Shown here: positions 50,664-60,635 of the stretch, piece after piece
Position numbering within the stretch: the first letter of the stretch is position 1
Layout: every line of letters starts with the position of its first letter
NCBI RefSeq assembly: GCF_000687165.1
Contig: NZ_JMKU01000001.1
Location: 1-64,000, forward strand
DNA from: Paracidovorax oryzae ATCC 19882
GTDB lineage: Bacteria > Pseudomonadota > Gammaproteobacteria > Burkholderiales > Burkholderiaceae_C
Direction: 5' to 3'
Length of the DNA stretch: 64,000 bases
Notes under the pieces: model-generated
What the model was told of the DNA's origin: nothing
The model's input: the letters and a program-made list of their open reading frames with translations, nothing else
Database searches by the model: none
Translations under genes and position numbers: made by a program

Positions 50664-51896
50664 TCAGGTGCGGAAACTCAGGAACGTCACGTCGTCGCGG
50701 CGGCCGTGTTCGCCCTGCCATTGATGCAGGGCCTCGCGCACGGCGCGGTTGACGTCTTCCGGGCGGGCGTCCCGGTGGCCCAGCAGAAGCTCGCGGACAC
50801 GGCGCTTGCCCAGCGCGATGGCGCGCGGGCCGCCCACCTGGTCGGTCAGCCCGTCCGTGGCGATGAACACCAGGCTGCCTGCCGGCAGGTGCAGGACCTG
50901 GTTCTGCCATGCGTAGTCCATCCCGCTGTCCACGTAGCCCACGCCCTTGCGCTGGCCATCGGTGGTTTCCACTGCATCGGCGCCGGGCCTGAGCACATGG
51001 AGCGAGAGCCGGGCACCGGCGAACACCAGCCGCTCGGCCGTGGGTTCATACCAGAAAAAGGCAGCGTCCATGCCGTCGTCGGAACCCGGTGTCTCGTCCT
51101 TGCCGTCCACCTGCCCCAACACCTGCTTGATGCTCTGGTTCACGCTGCCCAGCAGGCAGGCCGGGTCGCGCGGCCCGTGCCGCTCGATCGCCTGGCCCAG
51201 GCTGGTGGAGGCGATGAGCGTCATGAAGGCGCCGGGCACGCCGTGCCCGGTGCAATCCGCCACGGCGCCGAACCAGCCGCCGCCCGCCAGGCAGAACTGG
51301 TAGAAGTCGCCGCCGACCACGTCGCGCGGCTCCCAGACCAGGTCGGCCTGCGGACAGGCGCGCGCCAGCGTCTCCCGGGAGGTGCGCAGCGTGGATTGCT
51401 GTATCACGCTGGCGTACTCGATGCTGTGCATGATCTGCCGGTTGCGCGACGCCTGCAGGTCCGCGACCACGCGCATCAGCTGCAGGCCGTTGCCCACGCC
51501 GGCGAACGCGCCCTCGCGCGTGATGATGAAACCGTCGGACAGGGCTTTCTCGCCGTATTCCACCGTGCGGCGGGTGAGCGTGTCGATGTCCATCGACGCA
51601 TCCACGACGAGGGGCTCCTTGTCCATGAAGGCAATGCAGCTCTTGCGGCCATACAGTTCCATGCGGAACTGCTTGCTCATCTGCGAGAGGAAGATGTTGC
51701 GGTTGATGAGGCCGATGGGCCGCTCGCCCTCCACCACGGGCAGCGCGGCGAGATCCCGGTGGCGGCTGAACACCTCCATGACCTCCTCATTGGTCTGCCC
51801 GGCGGTCATGCTGGGCACCGGGGTGCAGAGATCCGCGGCGCTCGGGGGACGGAAACGGGGGCGGAATTCGGTCAGATACGCACGGGATTCGGACAT
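50664..51896 (-). CDS. CBS-domain PP2C/SpoIIE phosphatase, SiaA counterpart
   Basis: 410 residues from ATG 51896; a TTG 21 codons upstream is open but unlikely. Residues about 30-165 form a CBS pair (MTAGQTNEEVMEVFSRHRDLAALPVVEGERPIGLINR, then a second with VVDASMDIDTLTRR). The C-terminal half is a SpoIIE-type PP2C phosphatase: VGGDFYQFCLAGGGWFGAVADCTGHGVPGAFMTLIA, IATDGLTDQ and RRDDVTFLSF metal ligands. Pseudomonas SiaA instead has a membrane-HAMP sensor, so here the input would be cytosolic, perhaps an adenine nucleotide bound by CBS. Heads the operon. Confidence 0.88.
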   Translation of the reverse strand: MSESRAYLTEFRPRFRPPSAADLCTPVPSMTAGQTNEEVMEVFSRHRDLAALPVVEGERPIGLINRNIFLSQMSKQFRMELYGRKSCIAFMDKEPLVVDASMDIDTLTRRTVEYGEKALSDGFIITREGAFAGVGNGLQLMRVVADLQASRNRQIMHSIEYASVIQQSTLRTSRETLARACPQADLVWEPRDVVGGDFYQFCLAGGGWFGAVADCTGHGVPGAFMTLIASTSLGQAIERHGPRDPACLLGSVNQSIKQVLGQVDGKDETPGSDDGMDAAFFWYEPTAERLVFAGARLSLHVLRPGADAVETTDGQRKGVGYVDSGMDYAWQNQVLHLPAGSLVFIATDGLTDQVGGPRAIALGKRRVRELLLGHRDARPEDVNRAVREALHQWQGEHGRRDDVTFLSFRT

Positions 51897-52040
51897 GCCT
51901 GCGGCGCCGGAAATGATGTCAAAAAATGTTAATGACGAAACATTTCCGTTTGATGACAACTATCTGACCCGCCGCGCCGGAATGACAGTCCTGAATGACA
52001 CGACCGTTTCCCGCTGGCGGCGATGCCGGCGGGGCCGGGC

Positions 52041-52736
52041 TCACACTTCCAGCCACTCCTTGCGCACCGCCGTGTCCGCGCGCAGGCCCTCGGGCGTGCC
52101 GTCGAAGACGATGCTGCCGTGGCCCATGACAAGTGCCCGGTCGGAGATGCGCATGGCGATGGTGAGCTTCTGCTCGATGAGCAGCACCGACACGCCACGC
52201 TCGCGGATCTTTTGCAGGTATTCGCCCACCAGTTCGACGATCTTCGGGGCCAGGCCCTCGGTGGGCTCGTCGATGATGATGAGGTCCGGATCGCCCATGA
52301 GCGTCCGGCAGAGGGTCAGCATCTGCTGCTCGCCGCCGGACATCACCCCTGCCTCGGTGTGCTGGCGCTCCTTGAGGCGCGGGAACATTTCGTACATGTC
52401 GTCGAAGCCCCAGCGGCTGCCCTTGCCCCGGCCCTTCTGGCCCAGCAGCAGGTTCTGGTGCACGGTCAGGTTGGGAAACACGTCGCGGCTTTCGGGCACG
52501 TAGCCCAGGCCCAGGTGCGCGATCTCGTAGGGCTTGCGGCCGGTGAGCCCCTGCCCCTTCCACTCCAGCGTGCCTTCCCAGTGCACCAGGCCCATGATGG
52601 CCTTGGCCGTGGTGGAGCGGCCCGAGCCGTTGCGGCCCAGCAGGGCCACGATCTCGCCGGGCGCCACGTCGAAGCCCACGCCGTGCAGCACGTGGCTCTT
52701 GCCATAGTAGGCATGCAGATTGTCGATGTGCAGCAT
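52041..52736 (-). CDS. livF: Branched-chain amino acid type ABC transporter ATPase (LivF)
   Basis: 231 residues. Signature MSGGEQQMLTLCRTLM, Walker B LIIIDEPTEGLAP and the LivF-specific C-terminal region are normal. Walker A reads GRNGSGRSTT, with Arg at the position of the invariant lysine. It starts one base after livG. Energises uptake of branched-chain amino acids or related substrates together with LivG. Confidence 0.92.
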   Translation of the reverse strand: MLHIDNLHAYYGKSHVLHGVGFDVAPGEIVALLGRNGSGRSTTAKAIMGLVHWEGTLEWKGQGLTGRKPYEIAHLGLGYVPESRDVFPNLTVHQNLLLGQKGRGKGSRWGFDDMYEMFPRLKERQHTEAGVMSGGEQQMLTLCRTLMGDPDLIIIDEPTEGLAPKIVELVGEYLQKIRERGVSVLLIEQKLTIAMRISDRALVMGHGSIVFDGTPEGLRADTAVRKEWLEV

Positions 52737-52737
52737 C

Positions 52738-53532
52738 TCAGTGGCCCTCCGCCTGCTCTGCAGCGATCACCGATCCCAGGTAGGCCTCCTGCACGCGCGG
52801 GTTGGCGCGCACGGCTTCCGGCGTGTCGAAGGCGATCACTTCCCCGTACACCACCACCGCGATGCGGTCGGCCAGGCCGAAGACCACGCCCATGTCGTGC
52901 TCCACCGTGAGCAGCGTTCGCCCTTGCGTCACCTCCCGGATCAGCTGGATGAAGCGCGCGGTCTCGCTCTTGCTCATGCCTGCCGTGGGTTCGTCCAGCA
53001 GGATGACGTTCGCGCCGCCGGCGATGGTGATGCCGATCTCCAGCGCGCGCTGTTCCGCATAGGTCAGGTTCATGGCCAGGGTGTCGCGCTTGGATTCCAG
53101 GTGGATCTGCCCCAGCAGCTCCTCCGCCCGGGCGTTCGCGTCGTGGAGCCGCGAAAGGAAGCGCCAGAAGCTGTAGCGGTAGCCCAGGCTCCAGAGCACG
53201 CCGCAGCGCAGGTTCTCGAACACGCTCAGCTTCGGGAAGATGTTGGTGATCTGGAAGCTGCGCGACAGTCCCATGCGGTTGATCTCGTACGGCGCCCTGC
53301 CGTCGATGCGCTGCCCGTTGAGCAGCACCTCGCCGCTCGTGGGCCCGAAGCGCCCGCTGATCAGGTTGAACAGCGTGGACTTGCCCGCGCCGTTCGGGCC
53401 GATGATCGCCACGCGCTCGCCGGCCCGCACCGACAGGTTGGCGCCGCGGATGATTTCCGTCTTGCCGAAGCGCTTGCGCAGGTCGCGCAGCTCCAGCGCC
53501 GGTGCCCCGGAAGTGTTGTGGATGGCCGTCAT
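52738..53532 (-). CDS. livG: Branched-chain amino acid type ABC transporter ATPase (LivG)
   Basis: 264 residues from ATG 53532, overlapping the livM stop (ATGA). Walker A GPNGAGKSTL is canonical, the signature is the LivG-type NLTYAEQRALEIG, and Walker B is VILLDEPTAGMS. The segment RSFQITNIFPKLSVFENL is typical of LivG. Confidence 0.94.
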   Translation of the reverse strand: MTAIHNTSGAPALELRDLRKRFGKTEIIRGANLSVRAGERVAIIGPNGAGKSTLFNLISGRFGPTSGEVLLNGQRIDGRAPYEINRMGLSRSFQITNIFPKLSVFENLRCGVLWSLGYRYSFWRFLSRLHDANARAEELLGQIHLESKRDTLAMNLTYAEQRALEIGITIAGGANVILLDEPTAGMSKSETARFIQLIREVTQGRTLLTVEHDMGVVFGLADRIAVVVYGEVIAFDTPEAVRANPRVQEAYLGSVIAAEQAEGH

Positions 53533-54851
53533 GCGCGGCCTCCCCGGCCGGAGAGGCCCGACTGCAGGTCGCGTTCGATGCCCTCCTGCGTGGCCCCCCA
53601 GGCCCGGGCGAAGCGCCTGCGGCATACCTCGAACAGGCCCAGCCCCACGGCGAACACGAGGCCGGCTCCGATCCAGGTGGCGGCACTGCGCGCGTCGAGG
53701 GTCATGCCCAGGAATCCGATCTGCGGCCCGAGCGCCGCGTTGAGCTGCAGGTGGTAGGTCATCTCGATCATCGCGGCGGCACCCGCGACCGCAACGAGTG
53801 CGGAGCAGGCCAGCGCGAGGTAGCCTGGCAATAGCGGTTTCAGCCGCCCATGGCGCGCGACGCGCAGGTTCATCATGATCAGGCTCGCGATGCCGCCGGG
53901 GGCGTACATCACCATGAAGAGGAACACCAGTCCCAGGTAGAGCAGCCAGGCCTTGGAGAGCTCCGACAGCAGCACGGAGGCGAAGACCAGCAGCACCGCG
54001 CCGATGATGGGCCCGAAGAAGAAGGTGGCGCCACCGAGGAAGGTGAACAGCAGGTAGGAGCCCGAGCGCATCACGCTCACGCTGTCGGCCGCGGTGACGA
54101 TCTCGAAATTGATCGCCGCCAGCGCGCCGCCGATGCCGGCGAAGAAGCCGGAGATGATGAAGGCGTAGTAGCGCACGCGCTGGGTGTTGTAGCCGATGAA
54201 CTCCACGCGCTCCGGGTTGTCGCGCACCGCGTTCAGCATGCGGCCGAGCGGCGTGCAGGTGAAGGCGAACATGAGCGCCGTGCAGACGAAGCAGTAGGCG
54301 GCGATCAGGTAGTACACCTGGATGGCCGGGCCGAACGTGATGCCGAAGAACCCCTTGCCATACACGCGGTCGGTCGTGATGCCGCCCTCGCCGCCGAACA
54401 CCTCGGGGAACATCAGCGCCATGGAGGCCACCAGCTCGCCGATTCCCAGCGTGATCATCGCGAACGTGGTGCCGGATTTCTTCGTGGTGACGAAGCCCAG
54501 CAGCACCGCGAAGAACATGCCCGCCAGCCCGCCCACGAGCGGGATCAGCACGAGCGGGACGGGCAGCGCACCCTTGCCCGCCCAGTTCATCGCGTGCACG
54601 GCCATGAAGGAGCCCAGGCCGGTATAGACGGCGTGTCCGAAGCTCAGCATGCCGCCCTGCCCCAGCAGGATGTTGTAGGAAAGGCAGATGATGATGAGGT
54701 AGCCGATCTGCGCGAGCATGGTGAGCGCCAGGCTGCTCGTGAACACCTTGGGTGCCACGATGAGTGCGAGCCCGAACGCGCCCCAGACCACGGCACGGCC
54801 GATGTCGAGCGGCCGGAAACGGTAGACGCCGGAAGATGGATGCATGGCCAT
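53529..54851 (-). CDS. livM: Branched-chain amino acid type ABC transporter permease (LivM)
   Basis: 440 residues; a start two codons later is possible. About ten or more hydrophobic helices with LSYNILLGQGGMLSFGHAVYTGLGS and GTTFAMITLGIGELVASM, typical LivM motifs. The C-terminal part past residue 330 has further hydrophobic segments, making this longer than E. coli LivM's core. Follows livH by four bases. Confidence 0.94.
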   Translation of the reverse strand: MAMHPSSGVYRFRPLDIGRAVVWGAFGLALIVAPKVFTSSLALTMLAQIGYLIIICLSYNILLGQGGMLSFGHAVYTGLGSFMAVHAMNWAGKGALPVPLVLIPLVGGLAGMFFAVLLGFVTTKKSGTTFAMITLGIGELVASMALMFPEVFGGEGGITTDRVYGKGFFGITFGPAIQVYYLIAAYCFVCTALMFAFTCTPLGRMLNAVRDNPERVEFIGYNTQRVRYYAFIISGFFAGIGGALAAINFEIVTAADSVSVMRSGSYLLFTFLGGATFFFGPIIGAVLLVFASVLLSELSKAWLLYLGLVFLFMVMYAPGGIASLIMMNLRVARHGRLKPLLPGYLALACSALVAVAGAAAMIEMTYHLQLNAALGPQIGFLGMTLDARSAATWIGAGLVFAVGLGLFEVCRRRFARAWGATQEGIERDLQSGLSGRGGRA

Positions 54852-54855
54852 GGTG

Positions 54856-55809
54856 TCAGTCCTCCCGCGTTCCGAGCAAGCCCTTCGGGCGGAAGATCAG
54901 GATCAGCACGAGGAACAGGTAAGGCAGGATCGGCGCGACCTGCGAAATGGTGAGCTTGAGCACGGGGTAGCCGAAGGTCTGGTCCGTCACCGCCATGCCG
55001 AAGGAGCGCAGCGCGCTCGCCAGCGAGTAGTCGAGCGCCACTGCGAAGGTCTGCACCAGCCCGATGATCAGCGAGGCGAGGAAGGCACCGGCGAGCGAGC
55101 CCATGCCGCCCACCACCACCACCACGAAGATGATCGATCCGACCGATGCCGCCATGGCCGGCTCGGTGACGTAGGTGTTGCCGCCGATCACGCCGGCCAG
55201 CCCGGCCAGCGCGCAGCCGCCACCGAACACCAGCATGAACACGCGCGGCACGTTGTGGCCGAGCGCCTCCACCATCTCGGGCTGCTTGAGCGCGGCCTGG
55301 ATGACGAGGCCGATGCGCGTGCGGGTGAGCACCAGCCAGACGGCCACCAGCATGAGCATCGCCACCAGCATCACGAACGAGCGCGACTTGGGGAACTGCG
55401 TGCCGTACAGCGAGAAGAGCGGCCCCTGCAGCTGCGCCGGCAGGCCGTAGGGCACGGTGGAGCGGCCCCAGACGAGCTGCACGATCTCCAGGATCAGGTA
55501 TGAGAGGCCGAAGGTCACGAGCAGTTCCGGCACGTGGCCGAACTTGTGCACGCGCCGCAGCGCATAGCGCTCGAAGGCCGCGCCCAGTGCGCCCACGACC
55601 AGCGGCGCGATGAAGAGCGCGGGCCAGAAGCCCACCACGCCGGAGATCGAATAGGCGAGGTACGCACCGAGCATGTAGAAGCTGGTGTGCGCGAAATTGA
55701 GCACACCCATCATGCTGAAGATCAGCGTCAGCCCGGAACTCAGCATGAACAGCAGGAGCCCGTAGCTCACGCCGTTGAGCAGGGAGATGACGAAAAACTC
55801 GAGGTTCAT
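54856..55809 (-). CDS. livH: Branched-chain amino acid type ABC transporter permease (LivH)
   Basis: 317 residues, eight or more helices. LNGVSYGLLLFMLSSGLTLIFSMMGVLNFAHTSFYMLGAY is the classic LivH opening, and VVVVGGMGSLAGAFLASLIIG the conserved loop. Lies 121 bases after livK, with no terminator seen. Confidence 0.95.
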   Translation of the reverse strand: MNLEFFVISLLNGVSYGLLLFMLSSGLTLIFSMMGVLNFAHTSFYMLGAYLAYSISGVVGFWPALFIAPLVVGALGAAFERYALRRVHKFGHVPELLVTFGLSYLILEIVQLVWGRSTVPYGLPAQLQGPLFSLYGTQFPKSRSFVMLVAMLMLVAVWLVLTRTRIGLVIQAALKQPEMVEALGHNVPRVFMLVFGGGCALAGLAGVIGGNTYVTEPAMAASVGSIIFVVVVVGGMGSLAGAFLASLIIGLVQTFAVALDYSLASALRSFGMAVTDQTFGYPVLKLTISQVAPILPYLFLVLILIFRPKGLLGTRED

Positions 55810-55930
55810 CGGGATCAGGCCGCGAGGCGCTGCGGGAAGGCGGGAGGAGAAGGAAAGGCCGGAGGCCGGACCCGGAATGGCGGTCTTCCGGGCCCGTCCG
55901 ATGCGAAGGCCCCGCGGCGGGGCCGTGCGG

Positions 55931-57166
55931 TCAGGAAGGCCGCTTCATCTGGCACGAGGTGGGCGTGCTCGCCACGTAGGGCTCGTAGTACTTCACGGGC
56001 ACGAAGGTGTAGCCCGTATTCTCCGCGTCATAGGGGTACTTGCCGCCCGCCTTCTCCCACTTCGAGACGAAGAGGCCCTGCTGCAGCTGGTGGTCTGACT
56101 TGCGCATCTCCACCTCGCCGTTGAAGCTGTTGAACTTCATGCCTTCGAGCACCTGCGCCACCTTCACGGGATCGGTGCTCTTGGCCTTGACGAAGCCCGC
56201 GTCCAGCATCGCGAAGGCATGGTAGACGGCACCCGTGTACATGTCGTCGTTGAATTTCTTCTTGTAGTCGGCCACCACGCGGCCGATGTCGCCGGGCAGG
56301 TTCAGGTGGTTGTACGAGACCATGTACACGCGCCCGGCGGCGGCCGATCCCATGGCCGTGGGTGAACCCGTCACCCCGCCGTAGTAGGTGTAGAAGTTGA
56401 CGTTGTTCAGGCCCGCGTCATTGGCCGCCTTGATCAGCAGCGCGAGGTCGGAGCCCCAGTTGCCGGTGATCACCGTGTCGGCGCCCGATTGCTTGATCTT
56501 CGCGATGTAGGGCGCGAAGTCGCGCACCTGTGCCAGGGGATGCAGGTCGTCGCCCACGATCTGAACGTCGGGCCGCTTGCGGGCCAGGTTCTCCTTGGCG
56601 TACTTGGATACCTGCTGTCCGTGCGCGTAGTTCTGGTTGATGAGATAGACCTTCTTGATGTCGGGCTGGTCCTTCATGAAGGTGGTCATGGCCTCCATCT
56701 TCATCGACGTGTCGGCATCCAGGCGGAAGTGCCAGTAGCTGCACTTGCTGTTCGTGAGGTCCGGATCGACCGCGGCGTAGTTGAGGTAGACCACCTCCTT
56801 GCCGGGATTGCGCGCGTTGTGCTTTTCCAGCGCGTCGATGATGGCGAGCGCGGGGCCCGAGCCGTTGCCCTGCACCACGTAGCGCGCGCCCTGGTCCATC
56901 GCGGAGCGCAGCGCGCTCGTGGTCTCCTGCGGGCTGAGCTTGTTGTCGATGCCGATGACCTCGAACTTCACGCCCGAGGCGTTCTTCTTGCTGAACTCCT
57001 CGGCCAGGAACTGGAAGCTCTTGAGCTGGTTGGTGCCCACCGCGGCCATCAGCCCCGAGAGCGGGTCGAGCCACGCGATCTTGACGGTTTCGCCCTTCTG
57101 GGCAAAGGCACCGCCTGCGGTCGCCAACATGGCAGATACAGTCACCAGCTTGATAGCAAATCTCAT
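55931..57166 (-). CDS. livK: Branched-chain amino acid type ABC transporter substrate-binding protein
   Basis: 411 residues from ATG 57166 (AAGGAGACAGGCG upstream). Sec signal MRFAIKLVTVSAMLATAGGAFAQ. Type I periplasmic binding fold: VKIAWLDPLSGLMAAVGTNQLKSFQF, then VIGIDNKLSPQETTSALR. The substrate may be an amino acid, amide or aromatic acid; the cluster with an acyl-CoA synthetase upstream hints at a carboxylic acid. A long hairpin lies in the 5' region. Confidence 0.92.
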   Translation of the reverse strand: MRFAIKLVTVSAMLATAGGAFAQKGETVKIAWLDPLSGLMAAVGTNQLKSFQFLAEEFSKKNASGVKFEVIGIDNKLSPQETTSALRSAMDQGARYVVQGNGSGPALAIIDALEKHNARNPGKEVVYLNYAAVDPDLTNSKCSYWHFRLDADTSMKMEAMTTFMKDQPDIKKVYLINQNYAHGQQVSKYAKENLARKRPDVQIVGDDLHPLAQVRDFAPYIAKIKQSGADTVITGNWGSDLALLIKAANDAGLNNVNFYTYYGGVTGSPTAMGSAAAGRVYMVSYNHLNLPGDIGRVVADYKKKFNDDMYTGAVYHAFAMLDAGFVKAKSTDPVKVAQVLEGMKFNSFNGEVEMRKSDHQLQQGLFVSKWEKAGGKYPYDAENTGYTFVPVKYYEPYVASTPTSCQMKRPS

Positions 57167-57196
57167 CGCCTGTCTCCTTGCGTATTGGGGGTCACC

Positions 57197-57237
57197 GAAC
57201 ACGCCGCAGCGTACAGGCGAGGTACGCTGCGGTGTTC
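57197..57237 (-). promoter_or_regulatory. Strong hairpin upstream of livK
   Basis: GAACAC(GC)CGCAGCGTAC - 7-base loop - GTACGCTGCGGTGTTC: 16 paired bases with a 2-base bulge at 57203-57204. It ends 30 bases before the livK start and has no T-run. It could be a 5'UTR element or a large operator. Confidence 0.6.
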
Positions 57238-57312
57238 AGGGATTCACCCTAGCGCCTATCCCGCAGGCGACTCGCGGCGGCCGGCCCCATGGCCCGCGCC
57301 GCCCCTTCCCGC

Positions 57313-58953
57313 TCAGAGCCCGGGAAGGCGGTAGTCCTGCAACTGGTCGCGCAGTTTGGCCTTGAGCATCTTCCCGGTCGCGCCGATCGGGATCGCGTCC
57401 AGGAACACGACATCGTCCGGGATCTGCCATTTCGCGGTCTTGCCCTCGTAGAAGGCCAGCAGTTCCTCGCGCGTGAGTTCCGCGCCCTGGCGGCGCACCA
57501 CGGCCACGATGGGCCGTTCGTCCCACTTCGGGTGCGGCATGCCCACGCAGGCCGCCATCGCCACGGCCGGATGCGCCATGGCGATGTTCTCGATGTCGAT
57601 CGAACTGATCCATTCGCCGCCGGACTTGATCACGTCCTTGCTGCGGTCCGTGATCTGCATGTAGCCGTCGGGGTCGATGGTGGCCACGTCGCCCGTGGGG
57701 AACCAGCCGCGGCCCTGCGCGTCGGGCACCAGCGGGCTCTCGTCCGAGCGGTAGTAGCGGTCCACGATCCAGGGGCCCTTCACCAGCAGGTCGCCGTAGG
57801 TCCTGCCGTCCCAGGGCAGCTCGCGCCCGTCGCCATCGACGATCTTCATATCGACGCCGTAGATGGCTCGGCCCTGCTTGAGCAGGATCTTCATGCGCTC
57901 CGGCTCCGGCAGGTCCATGTGCTTGTTCTTGAGCGAGCAGAGCGTGCCCAGGGGGCTCATCTCGGTCATGCCCCAGGCATGCAGCACGCGCACGCCGTAG
58001 TCGTTCTGGAAGGCCTCGATCATCGCCGGCGGGCAGGCGGAACCGCCGATCACCGTGCGCCGGAGCTTGCCGAACCGGCCGCCGATCGATTTCACGTGCT
58101 GCAGCAGCATCTGCCAGACGGTCGGCACACCGGCCGCGAAGGTCACGCCCTCGGCGTCCATGAGCTCATAGACGGACTTGCCGTCCAGCGCCGGGCCGGG
58201 GAAGACGAGCTTGCATCCGGTGAGCGGCGCCGAGTACGGAATGCCCCAGGCATTGACGTGGAACATGGGCACCACGGGCAGCACCGAATCGCTGGCCGAC
58301 AGGCCCATGACATCGGGCAGGGCCGCGGCATACGCGTGCAGGACCGAGGAGCGGTGGCTGTAGAGCACGCCCTTGGGGTGGCCCGTGGTGCCGCTGGTAT
58401 AGCAGAGGCTGGAGGCGGAGTTCTCGTCGAACACGGGCCAGGCGTACTCGCTGGAGGCTGCGCCGATCCAGCTCTCGTAGCTCGTGAGCTGCGGGATGCC
58501 CGTGTCCTGCGGCAGCCGGTCGGCATCGCAGAGCGCCACCCAGCGCCGGACGGTGGGGCACTTCGCATGCACCGCCTGCACGATGGGCAGGAACGTGAGG
58601 TCGAAGCACAGCACCTCGTCCTCCGCGTGGTTCACGATCCAGGCGACCTGGTCGGGATGCAGCCGCGGATTGATGGTGTGCAGCACGCGGCCCGAACCGC
58701 TCACCCCGTAATACATCTCCAGATGGCGGTAGCCGTTCCATGCCAGGCTGGCGACGCGGGCGCTGGCGGCAAAGCCCTCCGCGTCCAGCGTGTTCGCGAG
58801 CTGGCGTGCACGGGCGGCCATGTCCCGGTAGGTGTAGCGGTGGATGTCGCCTTCCACGCGCCGCGAGACGATCTGCGCATCGCCGTGGTGGCGTTCCGCG
58901 AACTCGACGAGCGTCGAAATCAGCAGGGGTTGGCTCTGCATCAGGCCCAGCAT
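57313..58953 (-). CDS. Long/medium-chain acyl-CoA synthetase (AMP-forming)
   Basis: 546 residues. ANL-superfamily motifs: [20 protein letters not shown] (P-loop), [69 protein letters not shown] (hinge and CoA), and the adenylation lysine in [14 protein letters not shown]. Closest in pattern to FadD3/AlkK-like synthetases. It activates a carboxylic acid with ATP and CoA. It precedes livK in the same direction, with the hairpin between. Confidence 0.93.
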   Translation of the reverse strand: MLGLMQSQPLLISTLVEFAERHHGDAQIVSRRVEGDIHRYTYRDMAARARQLANTLDAEGFAASARVASLAWNGYRHLEMYYGVSGSGRVLHTINPRLHPDQVAWIVNHAEDEVLCFDLTFLPIVQAVHAKCPTVRRWVALCDADRLPQDTGIPQLTSYESWIGAASSEYAWPVFDENSASSLCYTSGTTGHPKGVLYSHRSSVLHAYAAALPDVMGLSASDSVLPVVPMFHVNAWGIPYSAPLTGCKLVFPGPALDGKSVYELMDAEGVTFAAGVPTVWQMLLQHVKSIGGRFGKLRRTVIGGSACPPAMIEAFQNDYGVRVLHAWGMTEMSPLGTLCSLKNKHMDLPEPERMKILLKQGRAIYGVDMKIVDGDGRELPWDGRTYGDLLVKGPWIVDRYYRSDESPLVPDAQGRGWFPTGDVATIDPDGYMQITDRSKDVIKSGGEWISSIDIENIAMAHPAVAMAACVGMPHPKWDERPIVAVVRRQGAELTREELLAFYEGKTAKWQIPDDVVFLDAIPIGATGKMLKAKLRDQLQDYRLPGL

Positions 58954-59135
58954 GGTGTCTCCTTCTATTCCTGTGGATAAGGTGATCGTCGAATCCTAAC
59001 CCTGCGGTTCGGTGCCGCGCCCCCAGGGCAACCCCGCGCCCGGCGGCCCCTGTCGCCAGGTTGACAGGCGATGCGCAGGCCTGCGCCCCCCGTGCAAGCC
59101 CCTGTGGGCCGCCCAGGCAAAGGCGGTGGGAGACA

Positions 59136-60635
59136 ATGGCGGCAATGACGATCACCGCCCCCTCCGCCCCGACGGCCGAGGCCCGCTCCGGCCTGGCCTG
59201 GCGGGACGGCTTCGCCGCCCTCGGACCCGGCTTCTTCACCGAACTGGTCCCGACGCCGCTGCCCGATCCCCGGTGGGTGGCGGGCAGCGACGCCACCGCC
59301 CGGCTCATCGGGCTGGCCCCGGACTGGCTGGGCAGCGATGCGGCGGTCCAGGTGCTGTCGGGCAATGCGCTGCTGCACGGCATGCGCCCCCTGGCCAGCG
59401 TCTACAGTGGCCACCAGTTCGGCGTCTGGGCCGGACAGCTGGGCGACGGCCGTGCGATCCTTCTCGGCGAGACTGAAACCGGCTACGAAGTGCAGCTCAA
59501 GGGCAGTGGCCGCACGCCCTATTCGCGCATGGGCGACGGCCGCGCCGTGCTGCGCTCGTCCATCCGGGAGTTCCTCTGCAGCGAGGCCATGCATGCGCTG
59601 GGCATCCCGACCACGCGCGCGCTGGCGCTGACGGCTTCGCCCGCGCCCGTGGCGCGCGAGGAAATCGAGACGGCCGCCGTCGTGACGCGCGTGGCACCGA
59701 GCTTCGTGCGGTTCGGCCACTTCGAGCACTTCGCGGCGCGCGACCAGGTGCGCGAGCTGCGCGCGCTGGCGGACTACGTGATCGACCGCTACTATCCCGG
59801 CTGCCGCAGTGCCGGCGATGCGCCCGGCGGCAACCCCTACGCCGCGCTGCTGCAGGCCGTGGTCGCCCGCACCGCCGAGCTGCTCGCGCAGTGGCAGGCC
59901 GTGGGTTTCTGCCACGGGGTGATGAACACCGACAACATGAGCATCCTGGGGCTCACCATCGACTACGGGCCCTTCCAGTTCCTCGATGCCTTCGTGCCGG
60001 GGCACATCTGCAACCACAGCGACAGCCAGGGCCGCTACGCCTTCAACCGCCAGCCCCAGGTCGCCTACTGGAACCTCTTCTGCCTCGGCCAGGCGCTGAT
60101 GCCGCTGATCGAAGACACCGAACTCGCCCAGGCTGCGCTGGAGCCCTACCGCACGGCCTTTCCTGCGGAGTACCTGGCCCGCATGCGCGCCAAGCTCGGC
60201 CTGGCATCGGCCGCCGAAGGAGACGCCGCGCTGGTGGACGACCTGCTCGGGCTGCTGGCGGCGGACGCCGTGGACTACACCATCTTCTGGCACCGGCTCT
60301 CGCAGGCCGTGGCCAGCGGCGATTTCGTGCCGGTGCGCGACCTGTTCGTCGGCCGGGCCGGATGGGACGCCTGGGCAGCGCGCTACCGGCAGCGGCTCGG
60401 CAACGAGGCCGCACAGGACGCGGCCAGCCTCATGCAGCGCACCAATCCCCGCTTCGTGCTGCGCAACCACCTGGGCGAGCAGGCCATCCGGGCGGCGAAG
60501 ACGGGGGATTTCACGCCCCTGCATGCGCTGCAGGCCGTGCTGGCACGGCCTTTCGACGAACACCCCGCGCATGCCGAGTGGGCGGGGTTCCCGCCCGACT
60601 GGGCCTCCTCCATCGAAATCAGCTGTTCATCATGA
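59136..60635 (+). CDS. selO: Protein adenylyltransferase SelO (YdiU)
   Basis: 499 residues from ATG 59136 with GGGAG just upstream. SelO pseudokinase fold that transfers AMP to Ser/Thr/Tyr of redox proteins. Motifs: [67 protein letters not shown] (metal-binding Asn/Asp) and [12 protein letters not shown]. No selenocysteine is present, as in other bacteria. Overlaps msrB by four bases (ATGA), suggesting a joint role in redox stress. Confidence 0.96.
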   Translation: MAAMTITAPSAPTAEARSGLAWRDGFAALGPGFFTELVPTPLPDPRWVAGSDATARLIGLAPDWLGSDAAVQVLSGNALLHGMRPLASVYSGHQFGVWAGQLGDGRAILLGETETGYEVQLKGSGRTPYSRMGDGRAVLRSSIREFLCSEAMHALGIPTTRALALTASPAPVAREEIETAAVVTRVAPSFVRFGHFEHFAARDQVRELRALADYVIDRYYPGCRSAGDAPGGNPYAALLQAVVARTAELLAQWQAVGFCHGVMNTDNMSILGLTIDYGPFQFLDAFVPGHICNHSDSQGRYAFNRQPQVAYWNLFCLGQALMPLIEDTELAQAALEPYRTAFPAEYLARMRAKLGLASAAEGDAALVDDLLGLLAADAVDYTIFWHRLSQAVASGDFVPVRDLFVGRAGWDAWAARYRQRLGNEAAQDAASLMQRTNPRFVLRNHLGEQAIRAAKTGDFTPLHALQAVLARPFDEHPAHAEWAGFPPDWASSIEISCSS

